DNA of 30,670 nucleotides from Christensenella sp. UBA3857 (lineage in GTDB: Bacteria > Bacillota > Clostridia > Christensenellales > CAG-138). The notes under the pieces were generated by a model, which was given only the letters and a program-made list of their open reading frames with translations, did no database searches and was not told the origin of the DNA. Location of the stretch: contig DGHD01000045.1 of NCBI GenBank assembly GCA_002392505.1, positions 1-30,670 of the forward strand, read 5' to 3'. Made by a program: the position numbers and the translations under genes. Below, one piece after another: positions 1 to 7,539 of the stretch. Each line of letters opens with the position of its first letter. The first letter of the stretch is position 1.

Positions 1-1275
1 CTTCTGCACGTTGCCGCCGGAGAGCTTCCTTACGGGGGTGGTGATGCCGGGGGTGACTACCTCGAACTCCTTAACGATATCCTGCGCGAGCTTGCGCGGG
101 CGCTTCATATTGACGAAAATTCCGCTGCCCTCGGTATAGGTGCGGATAAGCATATTGTCCGCTATATCGAGGTTGCCGACGAGACCCATGCCGAGCCTGT
201 CCTCCGGCACGAAGGCAAGATGCACGCCGAGCTTCTTTATCTCAAGCGGGCTCTTACCGATGAGGGAGGAGACCTTGCCGTTCCGGTCGGTGTAGATCAC
301 GCTGCTGCCCCTCTGTGCGGGCTGAAGTCCCGCGATGACCTCCAGAAGCTCCTTCTGACCGCTGCCGGCGACGCCGGCGACGCCGAGTATCTCGCCGCCG
401 TACGCGGTGAACGATACCTTGTCGAGCTTCCTTATGCCGTCGATATCCACGACGGAAAGGTTTTCCACCTTAAGGCATTCGCGAAGATCCTTCGGCTCCG
501 GTCTTTCAATATTCAGCTTTACCGCGTGCCCGACCATCATGTCGGTCAGCTGCTGCGGATCGGTTTGGGAGGTGGCGATATCGCCCACGTAGCGGCCCTT
601 GCGGAGCACCGCCACGCGGTCGGATATGGACATGACCTCATGCAGCTTGTGCGTGATAATTACGATGGCTTTGCCGTCCGCCTTCATGTTTCGCATGACG
701 CCGAAAAGCTTTTCCGTCTCCTGCGGGGTGAGCACGGCGGTGGGCTCGTCCAGTATCAGTATGTCCGCGCCGCGGTACAGCACCTTGATGATCTCAAGCG
801 TCTGCTTTTCGGATACGGACATATCGTAGACCTTCTTGTCGGGATCGAGGTCGAATCCGTATTTACTGCAGATATTGGTCACCTCGGCATGCACGCGCTT
901 CAGATTGAGCATATAGCTCTCATTGAGACCGAGCACGATATTCTCCGCCGCGGTCAGTATATCGACCAGCTTGAAGTGCTGGTGGATCATGCCTATATGC
1001 AGATCGAAGGCGTCCTTCGGCGACTTGATAGAAACGGGTCTGCCGTCGACCGAGACAGTGCCCGCGTCGGGAAAGTAGATGCCCGAGAGCATATTCATAA
1101 GAGTGGTCTTTCCGCTGCCGTTCTCCCCCAGCAGGGAAAGTATCTCGCCCCGGAAGATATCCAGCGTTACGTCGTCGTTCGCAATGACGGAGCCGAAAAC
1201 CTTCGTAATATGCTCCATCCTTACGGCGGGCGTGCCGGATACGGGACGATCCGTTACAACTTCGTTTCTCTGCAT
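1..1275 (-). CDS. ABC transporter ATP-binding protein, nucleoside/simple-sugar type (partial)
   Basis: This is a tandem two-domain ATPase that powers import with a BMP-family binding protein; it acts at the inner face of the membrane. The first nucleotide-binding domain has Walker A GENGSGKTT at residues 50-58, a Q-loop (MIHQHFKL), a relaxed signature (MSVSEKQ) and Walker B with the family block ILILDEPTAVLTPQE. The second domain has the degenerate P-loop GVAGVAGSGQKELLE typical of this subfamily (NupO/YufO type), and the visible part ends inside its signature (KLSGGNVQK). The 425 visible codons are the N-terminal part; the C-terminus lies beyond position 1. The ATG at 1275 is preceded by GAAGGAGGG, spaced about 11 bases. 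A strong promoter and a leader hairpin lie upstream. Permease genes would be expected further left. Substrate is inferred from family only; purine nucleosides are most likely. Confidence 0.93.
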   Translation of the reverse strand, partial: MQRNEVVTDRPVSGTPAVRMEHITKVFGSVIANDDVTLDIFRGEILSLLGENGSGKTTLMNMLSGIYFPDAGTVSVDGRPVSIKSPKDAFDLHIGMIHQHFKLVDILTAAENIVLGLNESYMLNLKRVHAEVTNICSKYGFDLDPDKKVYDMSVSEKQTLEIIKVLYRGADILILDEPTAVLTPQETEKLFGVMRNMKADGKAIVIITHKLHEVMSISDRVAVLRKGRYVGDIATSQTDPQQLTDMMVGHAVKLNIERPEPKDLRECLKVENLSVVDIDGIRKLDKVSFTAYGGEILGVAGVAGSGQKELLEVIAGLQPAQRGSSVIYTDRNGKVSSLIGKSPLEIKKLGVHLAFVPEDRLGMGLVGNLDIADNMLIRTYTEGSGIFVNMKRPRKLAQDIVKEFEVVTPGITTPVRKLSGGNVQK

Positions 1276-1307
1276 CAGAACCAAAGCCCTCCTTCGTTAC
1301 ATCGAAT

Positions 1308-1327
1308 GCCCCCGATAATACGGGGGC
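1308..1327 (-). promoter_or_regulatory. Leader hairpin of the ABC ATPase gene
   Basis: Perfect 6-bp inverted repeat GCCCCC/GGGGGC with an 8-base loop. It lies in the untranslated leader between the promoter and the Shine-Dalgarno of the ABC ATPase. No T-run follows it, so it is not a terminator. It may protect the 5' end of the mRNA; no known riboswitch is recognised here. Confidence 0.45.
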
Positions 1328-1346
1328 GCAGAAATCAACAAATAAA

Positions 1347-1375
1347 ATTATATCGCAAATAAAACGGTTTGTCTA
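1347..1375 (-). promoter_or_regulatory. SigA-type promoter for the ABC ATPase operon
   Basis: On the minus strand: -35 TAGACA (1370-1375), exactly 17 bases of spacer, and a perfect -10 TATAAT (1347-1352). Transcription would start near 1340, giving a leader of about 65 bases. Confidence 0.8.
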
Positions 1376-1420
1376 CAAAAAACGGCTCGAAAACGCGCGG
1401 CAGGCACGGTTTTTTTGCAT

Positions 1421-1456
1421 AAAAAAAGCCCCCGCGGGGCGAGCCCGATGCGGGGG
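1421..1456 (-). terminator. Intrinsic terminator of the dockerin gene
   Basis: On the minus strand the arms CCCCCGC and GCGGGGG (1450-1456 and 1429-1435), with an inner GGGC/GCCC pairing, are followed by a run of seven T (1421-1427). It lies 20 bases after the dockerin stop codon. Confidence 0.85.
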
Positions 1457-1476
1457 ACCGAAGAAACGATACGGAT

Positions 1477-2532
1477 TTATACGAGACCGGTAACGATGCC
1501 CATGGTATAACGCAGTATGATAAGCGCGTCGTCCGCCTGGAGCTGACCGTTCTGGTCGATATCTCCGGCGAAGACGTTCTTGGCGGAAAGCGTATCGATC
1601 TGCATGGAATAACGGAGCGCAAGCAGCGCGTCGTCCGCCGCAACGTCGCCGCTCAGGTTGACGTCGCCAACGAGCACGTATTCGGCGTGCACGTCAAGAT
1701 CGGAAGTGATCGAGCTGTAATCGGCGTCCCAGCCGAAGAAGCGGTGCGGGCCGACGCTGTCGGTAACGAGCGCGTCCACGTCGGGCGCGACGGCGGCTTC
1801 ACCGGCAGTCACGTGCTGGGAGGAGATGAGCTCATTGTTGAAGCCGTAGAAGTTGACGGTGTAGATATCGGTGGGATCGTCGGTGTTGACGTAGACCTTG
1901 CCGTTTACGACGTTGATATGCTCATGCTCGCGGCAGTATTCGTTGCCGGGGGCGATGGTGCTGCCCTCAATGTAGTAATAGCTGCTTACGACGATGACGG
2001 GGAAGGGCAGATAATGTCCGGTCTCATCGAACTCGGTCACGTTGCGGGGGGGCAGCTGATCGAGACGGTACCTTATGCGGATGAAGGGAGCGCCGTCCTG
2101 GATGCCCCAATGGGTGAACGAGAGCAGACCCATGCCGATGTTGTTATACATATTGCCGGCAACGCCCTGGGGATTGCCGCCCGTCATACCCTCATAGGTA
2201 AGATTGCAGGTCACGGAGGGGGTATCGGAGATCGCGTTTGAACCTGCGGCGCTGATTATGCTCGCAAGACTGCCGGACCAGGTCGCGGAATAGTTGACCG
2301 GCGTGACGTACGCCTCGGGGTAATCGACCAGCCACTGACCGCTGTAAAGGCTGGAAGCGGCGGAGATGCTGAGCGTCCAGTAGAAATACCCGCCCACGCT
2401 GATGTTCGTCGCGTCGGTGGAGGCGCCGGTATAAGTAACGGAGACCTCCTCCGTATGGGGAGCGGCGATCGCGCCGGGAACGAATGCCGCGGCAAGCAGC
2501 ATGGCGAGAGCGACGGCGATGAGCTTCTTCAT
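1477..2532 (-). CDS. Secreted protein with type I dockerin and InlB-like repeat
   Basis: 351-residue exported protein. Residues 1-24 are a signal peptide (MKK, hydrophobic core, AIA-A cleavage). Residues about 25-210 form a Tyr/Ser-rich beta domain whose opening pattern (a VGG-type strand, then a strand ending in DYPEAYVTPV) resembles a cohesin or related carbohydrate-protein domain; that assignment is only an inference. Residues about 222-287 match the InlB B-repeat/Flg_new pattern (TVNFYG...GEAAVAPD...FFGWDADYSSIT...VHAEYV). Residues 288-351 are a dockerin with two calcium loops, GDVNLSGDVAADD and GDIDQNGQLQADD, each followed by a helix ending in LRY. Dockerins bind cohesins and so attach proteins to scaffolds on the surface. 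No cohesin scaffold is certain in this window. AAAGGATG lies 7 bases before the ATG. It is transcribed alone and separates two parts of one transporter. Confidence 0.85.
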   Translation of the reverse strand: MKKLIAVALAMLLAAAFVPGAIAAPHTEEVSVTYTGASTDATNISVGGYFYWTLSISAASSLYSGQWLVDYPEAYVTPVNYSATWSGSLASIISAAGSNAISDTPSVTCNLTYEGMTGGNPQGVAGNMYNNIGMGLLSFTHWGIQDGAPFIRIRYRLDQLPPRNVTEFDETGHYLPFPVIVVSSYYYIEGSTIAPGNEYCREHEHINVVNGKVYVNTDDPTDIYTVNFYGFNNELISSQHVTAGEAAVAPDVDALVTDSVGPHRFFGWDADYSSITSDLDVHAEYVLVGDVNLSGDVAADDALLALRYSMQIDTLSAKNVFAGDIDQNGQLQADDALIILRYTMGIVTGLV

Positions 2533-2587
2533 AAATAAACATCCTTTCTGCCTGCCGTAATGCGGGAAGGCACATATTTACCCATAT

Positions 2588-2615
2588 ATATTACCATAAA
2601 AATCGCGGCAGTAAA
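2588..2615 (-). promoter_or_regulatory. Probable promoter for the dockerin gene
   Basis: On the minus strand: -35 TTTACT (2610-2615), 16-base spacer, -10 TAATAT (2588-2593) inside an AT-rich stretch. The leader would be about 50 bases. The boxes are not perfect, so this is a moderate call. Confidence 0.4.
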
Positions 2616-2677
2616 AGCAATGTGCCGAAAGTGACACAATATATTATCCGCGCGGCGCAAGGTGTGATAAAAATCTA

Positions 2678-2705
2678 TTGACAAAAGGTCTGTTTTTGCT
2701 ACAAT
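2678..2705 (+). promoter_or_regulatory. Strong SigA-type promoter for the BMP lipoprotein gene
   Basis: Perfect -35 TTGACA (2678-2683), 16-base spacer, and an extended -10 TGCTACAAT (TACAAT at 2700-2705). The start point near 2712 gives a leader of about 70 bases. A start codon at 2710 would sit before or at the transcription start, which argues for the start at 2782. Confidence 0.85.
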
Positions 2706-2757
2706 AGTATTGGTGGATTTTGTGTCGGAAACAGTTGAAAAAGGCACAAAGGTAATA

Positions 2758-2773
2758 CCAAAAAATTTTTTGG
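2758..2773 (+). repeat. Perfect AT palindrome touching the BMP ribosome-binding site
   Basis: A 16-base perfect palindrome, CCAAAAAA followed by TTTTTTGG. Its last two bases are the first GG of the TGGAGG Shine-Dalgarno of the BMP gene. It could act as a weak leader fold or as a protein-binding site; no known riboswitch pattern is seen in the leader. Confidence 0.5.
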
Positions 2774-2781
2774 AGGAAAAC

Positions 2782-4053
2782 ATGAAAAAGTTTCTTGCGA
2801 TCGTTCTGTGCGCTGTGATGGTCCTCGCGCTCGCCGCCTGCTCCGGCAAGCCCTCCGGCAATGACGCCAAAGAGGAAAGACCTTTCAACAACGTGCCCCA
2901 CGAAGTCTCCGCTCTCAAGATCGGCGTCATACTCGTCGGCGATGAGAACGAGGGTTATACCTATGCTCATATCGAGGGCTTCAAGGCCGCCATGGCGGAG
3001 CTTGGCATCAATGAGGATCAGGTGACCTGGAAGTACGTCATTCCCGAAAACGCTACCTGCTATGATACTGCGGCTCAGCTCGTCGACGCCGGCTGCAATA
3101 TCATATTCTCCAACAGCTACGGTCATCAGTCCTATATGGTACAGGCCGCTGAGGAGTTCCCCGAGGTCGTCTTCGTTCCGGCTACCGGCGATACCGCCAA
3201 CGTATGTAAGCTCGGCAACGTCATCAACATCTTCCCCCACACCTATGAGTCCCGTTACGTCTCCGGCGTCGTCGCCGGTATGAAGCTCAAGGAGCTCATG
3301 GACGCCGGCACCGTTACCGATCCCTACATCGGCTACGTCGGCGCTTACCCCTATGCGGAGGTCGTTTCCGGCTACACCGCGTTCTTCCTCGGCATCAAGT
3401 CCATCGTTCCCGAGGCTCATATGGACGTTATGTACACCTCCTCCTGGTTCGATCTCAATAAGGAGAACGAGACCGCTAAGGCCCTTATGGCGCGCGGCTG
3501 CGTCATCATCGGTCAGCATGCCGACTCCACCGGCGCTCCCTCCGCTGTCGAGGCCGCCCTTAAGGAAGGCACCGTCGCTTATTCCGTCGGCTACAACGTG
3601 GATATGCTCAGCGTAGCCCCCAACGCCGCCCTCACCTCCGCGCAGAACAACTGGGCAGTCCTCTACAAGATGGTCCTCAAGGACTTCATCGAGGGCAATA
3701 AGCTCCAGCACGACTACACCGCGGGCTATGAGGCAGACGCCAACATGATCTCCGAGCTCGGCGCTTCCTGCGCTCCCGGCACTGCCGAGAAGGTCGCAGA
3801 GGTCATCGCCGCCATCAAGGCCGGCACTCTCCACGTGTTCGATATCAACACCTTCACCGTAGGCGGCGAGAAGAAGGATTCCTATGAGTTCGATTTCTCC
3901 ACCATGAACGCCGATTACTCCGCCGTTCAGTACGAGGGCGAGAAGATCAACGTCATCACCGACGGTTACTTCCATGAGTCCGAGTACCGCAGTGCTCCCT
4001 ACTTCGATCTCAGGATCGACGGCATCAAGGAGCTCACCGATACCAACAACTGA
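2782..4053 (+). CDS. BMP-family (BmpA-like) ABC transporter substrate-binding lipoprotein
   Basis: 423-residue lipoprotein that captures a nucleoside or related small molecule outside the membrane and passes it to an ABC importer. The signal peptide ends in a lipobox ALAAC with the lipidated Cys at residue 20. The mature part has the two-lobed PBP fold of the BMP family: an early strand IGVILVGDENEGYTYAHIEG, then IIFSNSYGHQSYMVQAA, the blocks VFVPATGD and ESRYVSGVVAGM, and IIGQHADSTGAPSA near the hinge. TGGAGGAAAAC precedes the ATG at 2782; a longer reading to 2710 would run into the promoter. Codons are those of a highly expressed gene (C-ending, unlike many neighbours). The likely partner ATPase lies at 1-1275 on the other strand. 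A terminator follows 10 bases after the stop. Ligand is not determined from the sequence. Confidence 0.94.
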   Translation: MKKFLAIVLCAVMVLALAACSGKPSGNDAKEERPFNNVPHEVSALKIGVILVGDENEGYTYAHIEGFKAAMAELGINEDQVTWKYVIPENATCYDTAAQLVDAGCNIIFSNSYGHQSYMVQAAEEFPEVVFVPATGDTANVCKLGNVINIFPHTYESRYVSGVVAGMKLKELMDAGTVTDPYIGYVGAYPYAEVVSGYTAFFLGIKSIVPEAHMDVMYTSSWFDLNKENETAKALMARGCVIIGQHADSTGAPSAVEAALKEGTVAYSVGYNVDMLSVAPNAALTSAQNNWAVLYKMVLKDFIEGNKLQHDYTAGYEADANMISELGASCAPGTAEKVAEVIAAIKAGTLHVFDINTFTVGGEKKDSYEFDFSTMNADYSAVQYEGEKINVITDGYFHESEYRSAPYFDLRIDGIKELTDTNN

Positions 4054-4063
4054 TCAAGATCAT

Positions 4064-4098
4064 AAAAAACCCGCCCTGCACAGCAGGGCGGGTTTTTT
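4064..4098 (+). terminator. Intrinsic terminator of the BMP gene
   Basis: Perfect 10-bp GC-rich stem CCCGCCCTGC/GCAGGGCGGG with a 3-base loop, flanked by A6 and T6. It can work on both strands; its main job is to end the BMP transcript. Confidence 0.95.
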
Positions 4099-4099
4099 C

Positions 4100-4124
4100 A
4101 ATGAATGATGAATAATGAATAATT
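4100..4124. repeat. Short ATGAATAATGA-type degenerate repeat tract
   Basis: About 25 bases made of repeated AATGA/ATAATGA units between two terminators. The base composition is very different from the surroundings. It could be a fragment of a dispersed intergenic repeat, or a simple-sequence tract with no function. Confidence 0.4.
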
Positions 4125-4131
4125 GACGTTG

Positions 4132-4162
4132 AAAAAAACCGATGCGGAAGCATCGGTTTTTT
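4132..4162 (-). terminator. Intrinsic terminator of the glycine-cleavage operon
   Basis: Stem CCGATGC/GCATCGG with a 4-base loop, flanked by A7 on one side and T6 on the other. It lies 19 bases after the gcvPB stop codon and ends the gcvT-H-PA-PB transcript; its symmetry would let it work from both sides. Confidence 0.93.
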
Positions 4163-4181
4163 CTTCATTTCAATTATGCTG

Positions 4182-5633
4182 TCACACGGTTTCGGGCTCG
4201 TACTTGACGATGGGCTTCCTTGCGGCGGTGACTTCGTCGGGACGGCCGACGGGCGTGGTCACGGGCGCGGCGTGGATCGCGGCGGCGTCGACCTTGACCT
4301 GTTCGGCGATATCCTTCATCGCCTCGATGAACTCGTCGAGGGTCTCGCGGGACTCGGACTCGGTGGGCTCTATCATCATCGCCTCGTGCACGATCAGCGG
4401 GAAGTAGATCGTCGGGGGATGATACCCGCGGTCGATCAGCGCCTTCGCGATATCGGAGGTGTTTACGCCGTAATTCATCAGCTCTCCGGGGGTGACGACG
4501 CACTCGTGCATGCAGGTGCGGTCGTGCGGGATCTCATAGACGCCGCGGAGCTTGTTCATGATGTAATTCGCGTTGAGCACCGCGTTCTCGCTCGCTTCCT
4601 TGAGACCGGCGGCGCCGAGGGAGCGGATATAGCAGTAGGCCTTGGCGATAACGCCGAAGTTGCCGTAGAAGCTCTTGATCTTGCCGATGGAATCGGGCTT
4701 GTCGTAATTGAGCGTGAGGAGACCGTCCTTCTGCTCGATGCGGGGCACGGGCATGAAGGGTATGAGGTGGCTCTTTACGCCGACGGGACCGGAGCCGGGA
4801 CCGCCGCCGCCATGGGGCGTGGAGAACGTCTTGTGGAGGTTGATATGCATGACGTCAAAGCCCATATCGCCGGGACGGACGATGCCCATAATGGCGTTGA
4901 GGTTCGCCCCGTCGTAATAGAGGAGGCCGCCCGCCTCGTGGACGATCTTGGCGATCTCCTTGATATTCCTCTCGAAGAGGCCGAGGGTGGAGGGGTTGGT
5001 GAGCATGAGGCCCGCGGTGTCGGGACCGACCGCCGCACGGAGCGCGTCGAGGTCGACGCCGCCGTCGGGAGCGGATTTGATCTCCTTGACCTTGAAGCCC
5101 GCCATAGCTGCGGAGGCGGGGTTGGTGCCGTGAGCCGCGTCGGGAACGATGATGACCTTGCGCTCAAGATCGCCGCGATGCTCGTGATACGCCCTTATGT
5201 GCATAAGACCGGTAAGCTCGCCGTGCGCGCCAGCCGCGGGTTGGAGGGTGAACGCGTCCATGCCGCAGATCTCGCAGAGCATATGCTCCATATCCGCCAT
5301 CAGCGCAAGACAGCCCTGAGCCATCTCGGGCGCGAGCAGGGGATGAACGTCCTCGAACATGGGAGCAAGCTCCTCATTGATCTTGGGATTGTACTTCATC
5401 GTGCAGGAGCCGAGGGGGTAGAAGCCGTTGTCAACGCCGAAATTGCGGCGGGAAAGGTTGGTGAAATGACGGACGAGGTCCACTTCGCCGAGCTCGGGAA
5501 GCCTCAAGGGCTCCGCCGCGCGCATGCTCTCGGGGATCCTGTCGGTCGCGTCGGGCGCGTCGCACTTGGGCAGATCGTAAGCCCTGCGTCCTTCATGGGA
5601 ACGCTCAAAAATCAGTTTGTATTCGGAACGCAT
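4182..5633 (-). CDS. gcvPB: Glycine dehydrogenase (decarboxylating) subunit 2, P-protein C-terminal half
   Basis: 483-residue PLP-binding subunit of the glycine cleavage P-protein. With gcvPA it decarboxylates glycine and loads the aminomethyl group on the lipoyl arm of GcvH, in the cytoplasm. The PLP lysine is K268 in the family block [29 protein letters not shown] (168-178) and YDGANLNAI also fit the family. Length is normal for the split form (about 480-490). The ATG at 5633 overlaps the last base of the gcvPA stop (TGATG), with GGGAGGTGA about 7 bases upstream. A GTG directly before it in frame could start one codon earlier but fits the spacing less well. Translation is probably coupled to gcvPA. 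It is the last gene of the operon. Confidence 0.97.
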   Translation of the reverse strand: MRSEYKLIFERSHEGRRAYDLPKCDAPDATDRIPESMRAAEPLRLPELGEVDLVRHFTNLSRRNFGVDNGFYPLGSCTMKYNPKINEELAPMFEDVHPLLAPEMAQGCLALMADMEHMLCEICGMDAFTLQPAAGAHGELTGLMHIRAYHEHRGDLERKVIIVPDAAHGTNPASAAMAGFKVKEIKSAPDGGVDLDALRAAVGPDTAGLMLTNPSTLGLFERNIKEIAKIVHEAGGLLYYDGANLNAIMGIVRPGDMGFDVMHINLHKTFSTPHGGGGPGSGPVGVKSHLIPFMPVPRIEQKDGLLTLNYDKPDSIGKIKSFYGNFGVIAKAYCYIRSLGAAGLKEASENAVLNANYIMNKLRGVYEIPHDRTCMHECVVTPGELMNYGVNTSDIAKALIDRGYHPPTIYFPLIVHEAMMIEPTESESRETLDEFIEAMKDIAEQVKVDAAAIHAAPVTTPVGRPDEVTAARKPIVKYEPETV

Positions 5634-6973
5634 CACTCGTCACCTCCCATGGAATCAATGGTATCCTGGATGATATCGCAGACAAAGTCGAACTCGTCGA
5701 CGCTGTTCGTCTCGGTCGCGCACCAGAGCATGCCGCCATCCTTGAGCACGAGACCGCCGGTGATGGAGTAATTCTCCAGCGCCTTGCTGATCTCCGCGGC
5801 GTTATCGACGTCGATAACGAACTCGTTGAAGAACGGGGTCTCGGGCCAGCGGAGCTTTACGCCCTCGATCCTGGTGAGCTTATCTGCCAGGAGATGCGCC
5901 TTGGCGATGTTCTGCTCGGCAACTTCGCGCATGCCGTTCGGACCCATCACGCAGCAGTACATGGACGCCATGATCGCGCAGAGCATCTGGTTGGAGCAGA
6001 TATTGCTGGACGCCATCTCGCGCCTGATGTGCTGCTCGCGTGCCTGGAGGGTGAGCACGAACACGCGGTTGCCCTCTGCGTCGCGGGTCTCGCCCGCAAT
6101 GCGCCCGGGAAGGTTACGCATGAGCTTCTTGGTTGCCGCCATGAAGCCGACGTACGGACCGCCGAAGGAGAGGGGTATGCCGAGAGGCTGCCCGTCGCCG
6201 ATCGCGATATCCGCGCCGTAATCGGCGGGACGCTTTATAACGCCGAGCGTAATGGGGTTGACGTATGCAACGAGGAGACCGTTGGCTGCGTGGACCGCTT
6301 CCGCGATCTCATCCATCGGCTCGAGATTGCCGTAATAGTTGGGGTTCGCGCCAATGTAGCCGGCAGCGCCCTCCATATTCGAGCGGATCGCCTCGATATC
6401 GGAAACGCCCTTATCGGTAACGGGGATCTCGACGAGCTCCAGCCCGGCGCAGTGCCCGTAGGTGTGCATAACGGTGATCACGTCGGGATTGAGCGCGGCG
6501 GAATAGAGGATCTTCTTCTTGCGCTTGTTGTCCCTGAGCATCAGCATGGCTTCCGCTGCGGCGGTCGCGCCGTCGTAAACGGAGGCGTTGGCTGCGTCGA
6601 GCCCGGTGAGGCGGCAGATGACCGTCTGATACTCGAAGAGGCTCTGCAGCATGCCCTGGCTCATCTCCGCCTGATAGGGGGTATAGGCGGTGTAGAACTC
6701 GCTCCTCATAACGAGCTGGGGAATGACGGAGGGGATGTAGTGGCGGTAAGCGCCTGCGCCGCGGAAGAGCGGGCCGCCCTCCTCGTTCATGTAGACGAAG
6801 CCGCGGATAAGATCGCGGAGCTCCATTTCGCTCATGGGCTCGGGAAGATCGAGCGGACGGTCGAGCTTAAGATCCGCGGGGATATCCTTAAAGAGCTCGT
6901 CCATGGAGCTCATGCCGATATCGGCGAGCATCTCCATACGCTCTTTTTCGGTGTTGGGTACGTATGATCTCAT
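5633..6973 (-). CDS. gcvPA: Glycine dehydrogenase (decarboxylating) subunit 1, P-protein N-terminal half
   Basis: 446-residue partner of GcvPB; the two form the active P-protein that decarboxylates glycine. The N-terminus [20 protein letters not shown] is typical of GcvPA, as are [23 protein letters not shown] (about 96-118), the aminotransferase-fold block [14 protein letters not shown], and [21 protein letters not shown]. It lacks the PLP lysine, as expected, since this lies in GcvPB. Length is normal (about 445-450). AAAGGAG stands 8 bases before the ATG. A hairpin lies in the gap to gcvH and the stop overlaps the gcvPB start, so dosage of the two halves should be matched. Confidence 0.97.
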   Translation of the reverse strand: MRSYVPNTEKERMEMLADIGMSSMDELFKDIPADLKLDRPLDLPEPMSEMELRDLIRGFVYMNEEGGPLFRGAGAYRHYIPSVIPQLVMRSEFYTAYTPYQAEMSQGMLQSLFEYQTVICRLTGLDAANASVYDGATAAAEAMLMLRDNKRKKKILYSAALNPDVITVMHTYGHCAGLELVEIPVTDKGVSDIEAIRSNMEGAAGYIGANPNYYGNLEPMDEIAEAVHAANGLLVAYVNPITLGVIKRPADYGADIAIGDGQPLGIPLSFGGPYVGFMAATKKLMRNLPGRIAGETRDAEGNRVFVLTLQAREQHIRREMASSNICSNQMLCAIMASMYCCVMGPNGMREVAEQNIAKAHLLADKLTRIEGVKLRWPETPFFNEFVIDVDNAAEISKALENYSITGGLVLKDGGMLWCATETNSVDEFDFVCDIIQDTIDSMGGDE

Positions 6974-6999
6974 GATTGTACTCCTTTATAATGTTGCTG

Positions 7000-7025
7000 C
7001 GCCGACGGGGAGGACCCCGCCGGCG
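7000..7025 (-). promoter_or_regulatory. GC-rich hairpin between gcvH and gcvPA
   Basis: An 11-bp stem (one G-T pair) of the form CGCCGGCGGGG/CCCCGTCGGCG with a 4-base loop. No T-run follows on the minus strand, so it should not stop transcription. It may stabilise the upstream gcvH message or mark an RNA-processing site. Confidence 0.5.
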
Positions 7026-7044
7026 TCATTGGTGTGCTTTTTGA

Positions 7045-7422
7045 TTATTCCTCTTCCGCGCAGAACTTGTCGTACTCCTCGGCGTCCATGAGCTCGTCCT
7101 CGTTGATCTCGGTGAACTCGACGGCGGCGATGAAGTTCTCGAAAGCGTCCTCGTTCAGCTTCTCGGGAGCGGCGTCGAGCTCTTCGTTGACCTCGACGAC
7201 GGTGCCGGTGACGGCGGAGAAGACGGAGGAGCTGGCCTTGACGGACTCGACTACGCAGTAGCTCTCGCCGATAACGGTCTCATCGCCGACGGCGGGAAGC
7301 TCAACATAAACGATATCGCCCAGAGCCTCTGCCGCGTGAGCGGTGATGCCCATCTTTGCAACGTTGCCTTCTACCATGACCCACTCATGGTCACGGGTGT
7401 ACTTACGATCATTGGGTGTCAT
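7045..7422 (-). CDS. gcvH: Glycine cleavage system H protein (lipoyl carrier)
   Basis: 125-residue carrier whose lipoyl arm shuttles the aminomethyl group between P-protein, T-protein and dihydrolipoyl dehydrogenase. The lipoylated lysine is K62 in CVVESVKASSSVFS, in the usual place. The N-terminus KYTRDHEWV and the block GITAHAAEALGDIVYVELP are family hallmarks. Length is normal (about 125-130). The C-terminal tail is strongly acidic (MDAEEYDKFCAEEE). GGAGGTAA lies 8 bases before the ATG. It sits between gcvT and gcvPA. No lipoate-protein ligase or dihydrolipoyl dehydrogenase (lpd) gene is in the window, so those must come from elsewhere. Confidence 0.98.
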   Translation of the reverse strand: MTPNDRKYTRDHEWVMVEGNVAKMGITAHAAEALGDIVYVELPAVGDETVIGESYCVVESVKASSSVFSAVTGTVVEVNEELDAAPEKLNEDAFENFIAAVEFTEINEDELMDAEEYDKFCAEEE

Positions 7423-7510
7423 ATTAAGTTACCTCCAGATTATTATTTTTTTCATTAGCTGCTTTTTCGCATATGTCATTGCGATGCGCAGGGGATTGAA
7501 CTAAAAGCGG

Positions 7511-7529
7511 CGCGTTCATAAGGAACGCG
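7511..7529 (-). promoter_or_regulatory. Hairpin in the gcvT-gcvH gap
   Basis: Perfect 7-bp inverted repeat CGCGTTC/GAACGCG with a 5-base loop in the 117-base gap after gcvT. On the minus strand only a short broken T-run follows, some bases later, so it is at most a weak attenuator; it could also set differential stability of gcvT and gcvH mRNA. Confidence 0.45.
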
Positions 7530-7539
7530 GTATCGCGCG

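Noticed and set aside
220..1362. 380-codon open frame antisense to the ABC ATPase
   Set aside because: The opposite strand encodes clear Walker and signature motifs; this frame has none and results from codon bias.
2706..2781. Possible purine riboswitch before the BMP gene
   Set aside because: No purine-aptamer loop or core sequences are seen; only a palindrome at the Shine-Dalgarno.
2644..3975. 443-codon antisense frame over the BMP gene
   Set aside because: Its protein is a low-complexity shadow, no ribosome-binding site; the plus strand has an undoubted lipoprotein.
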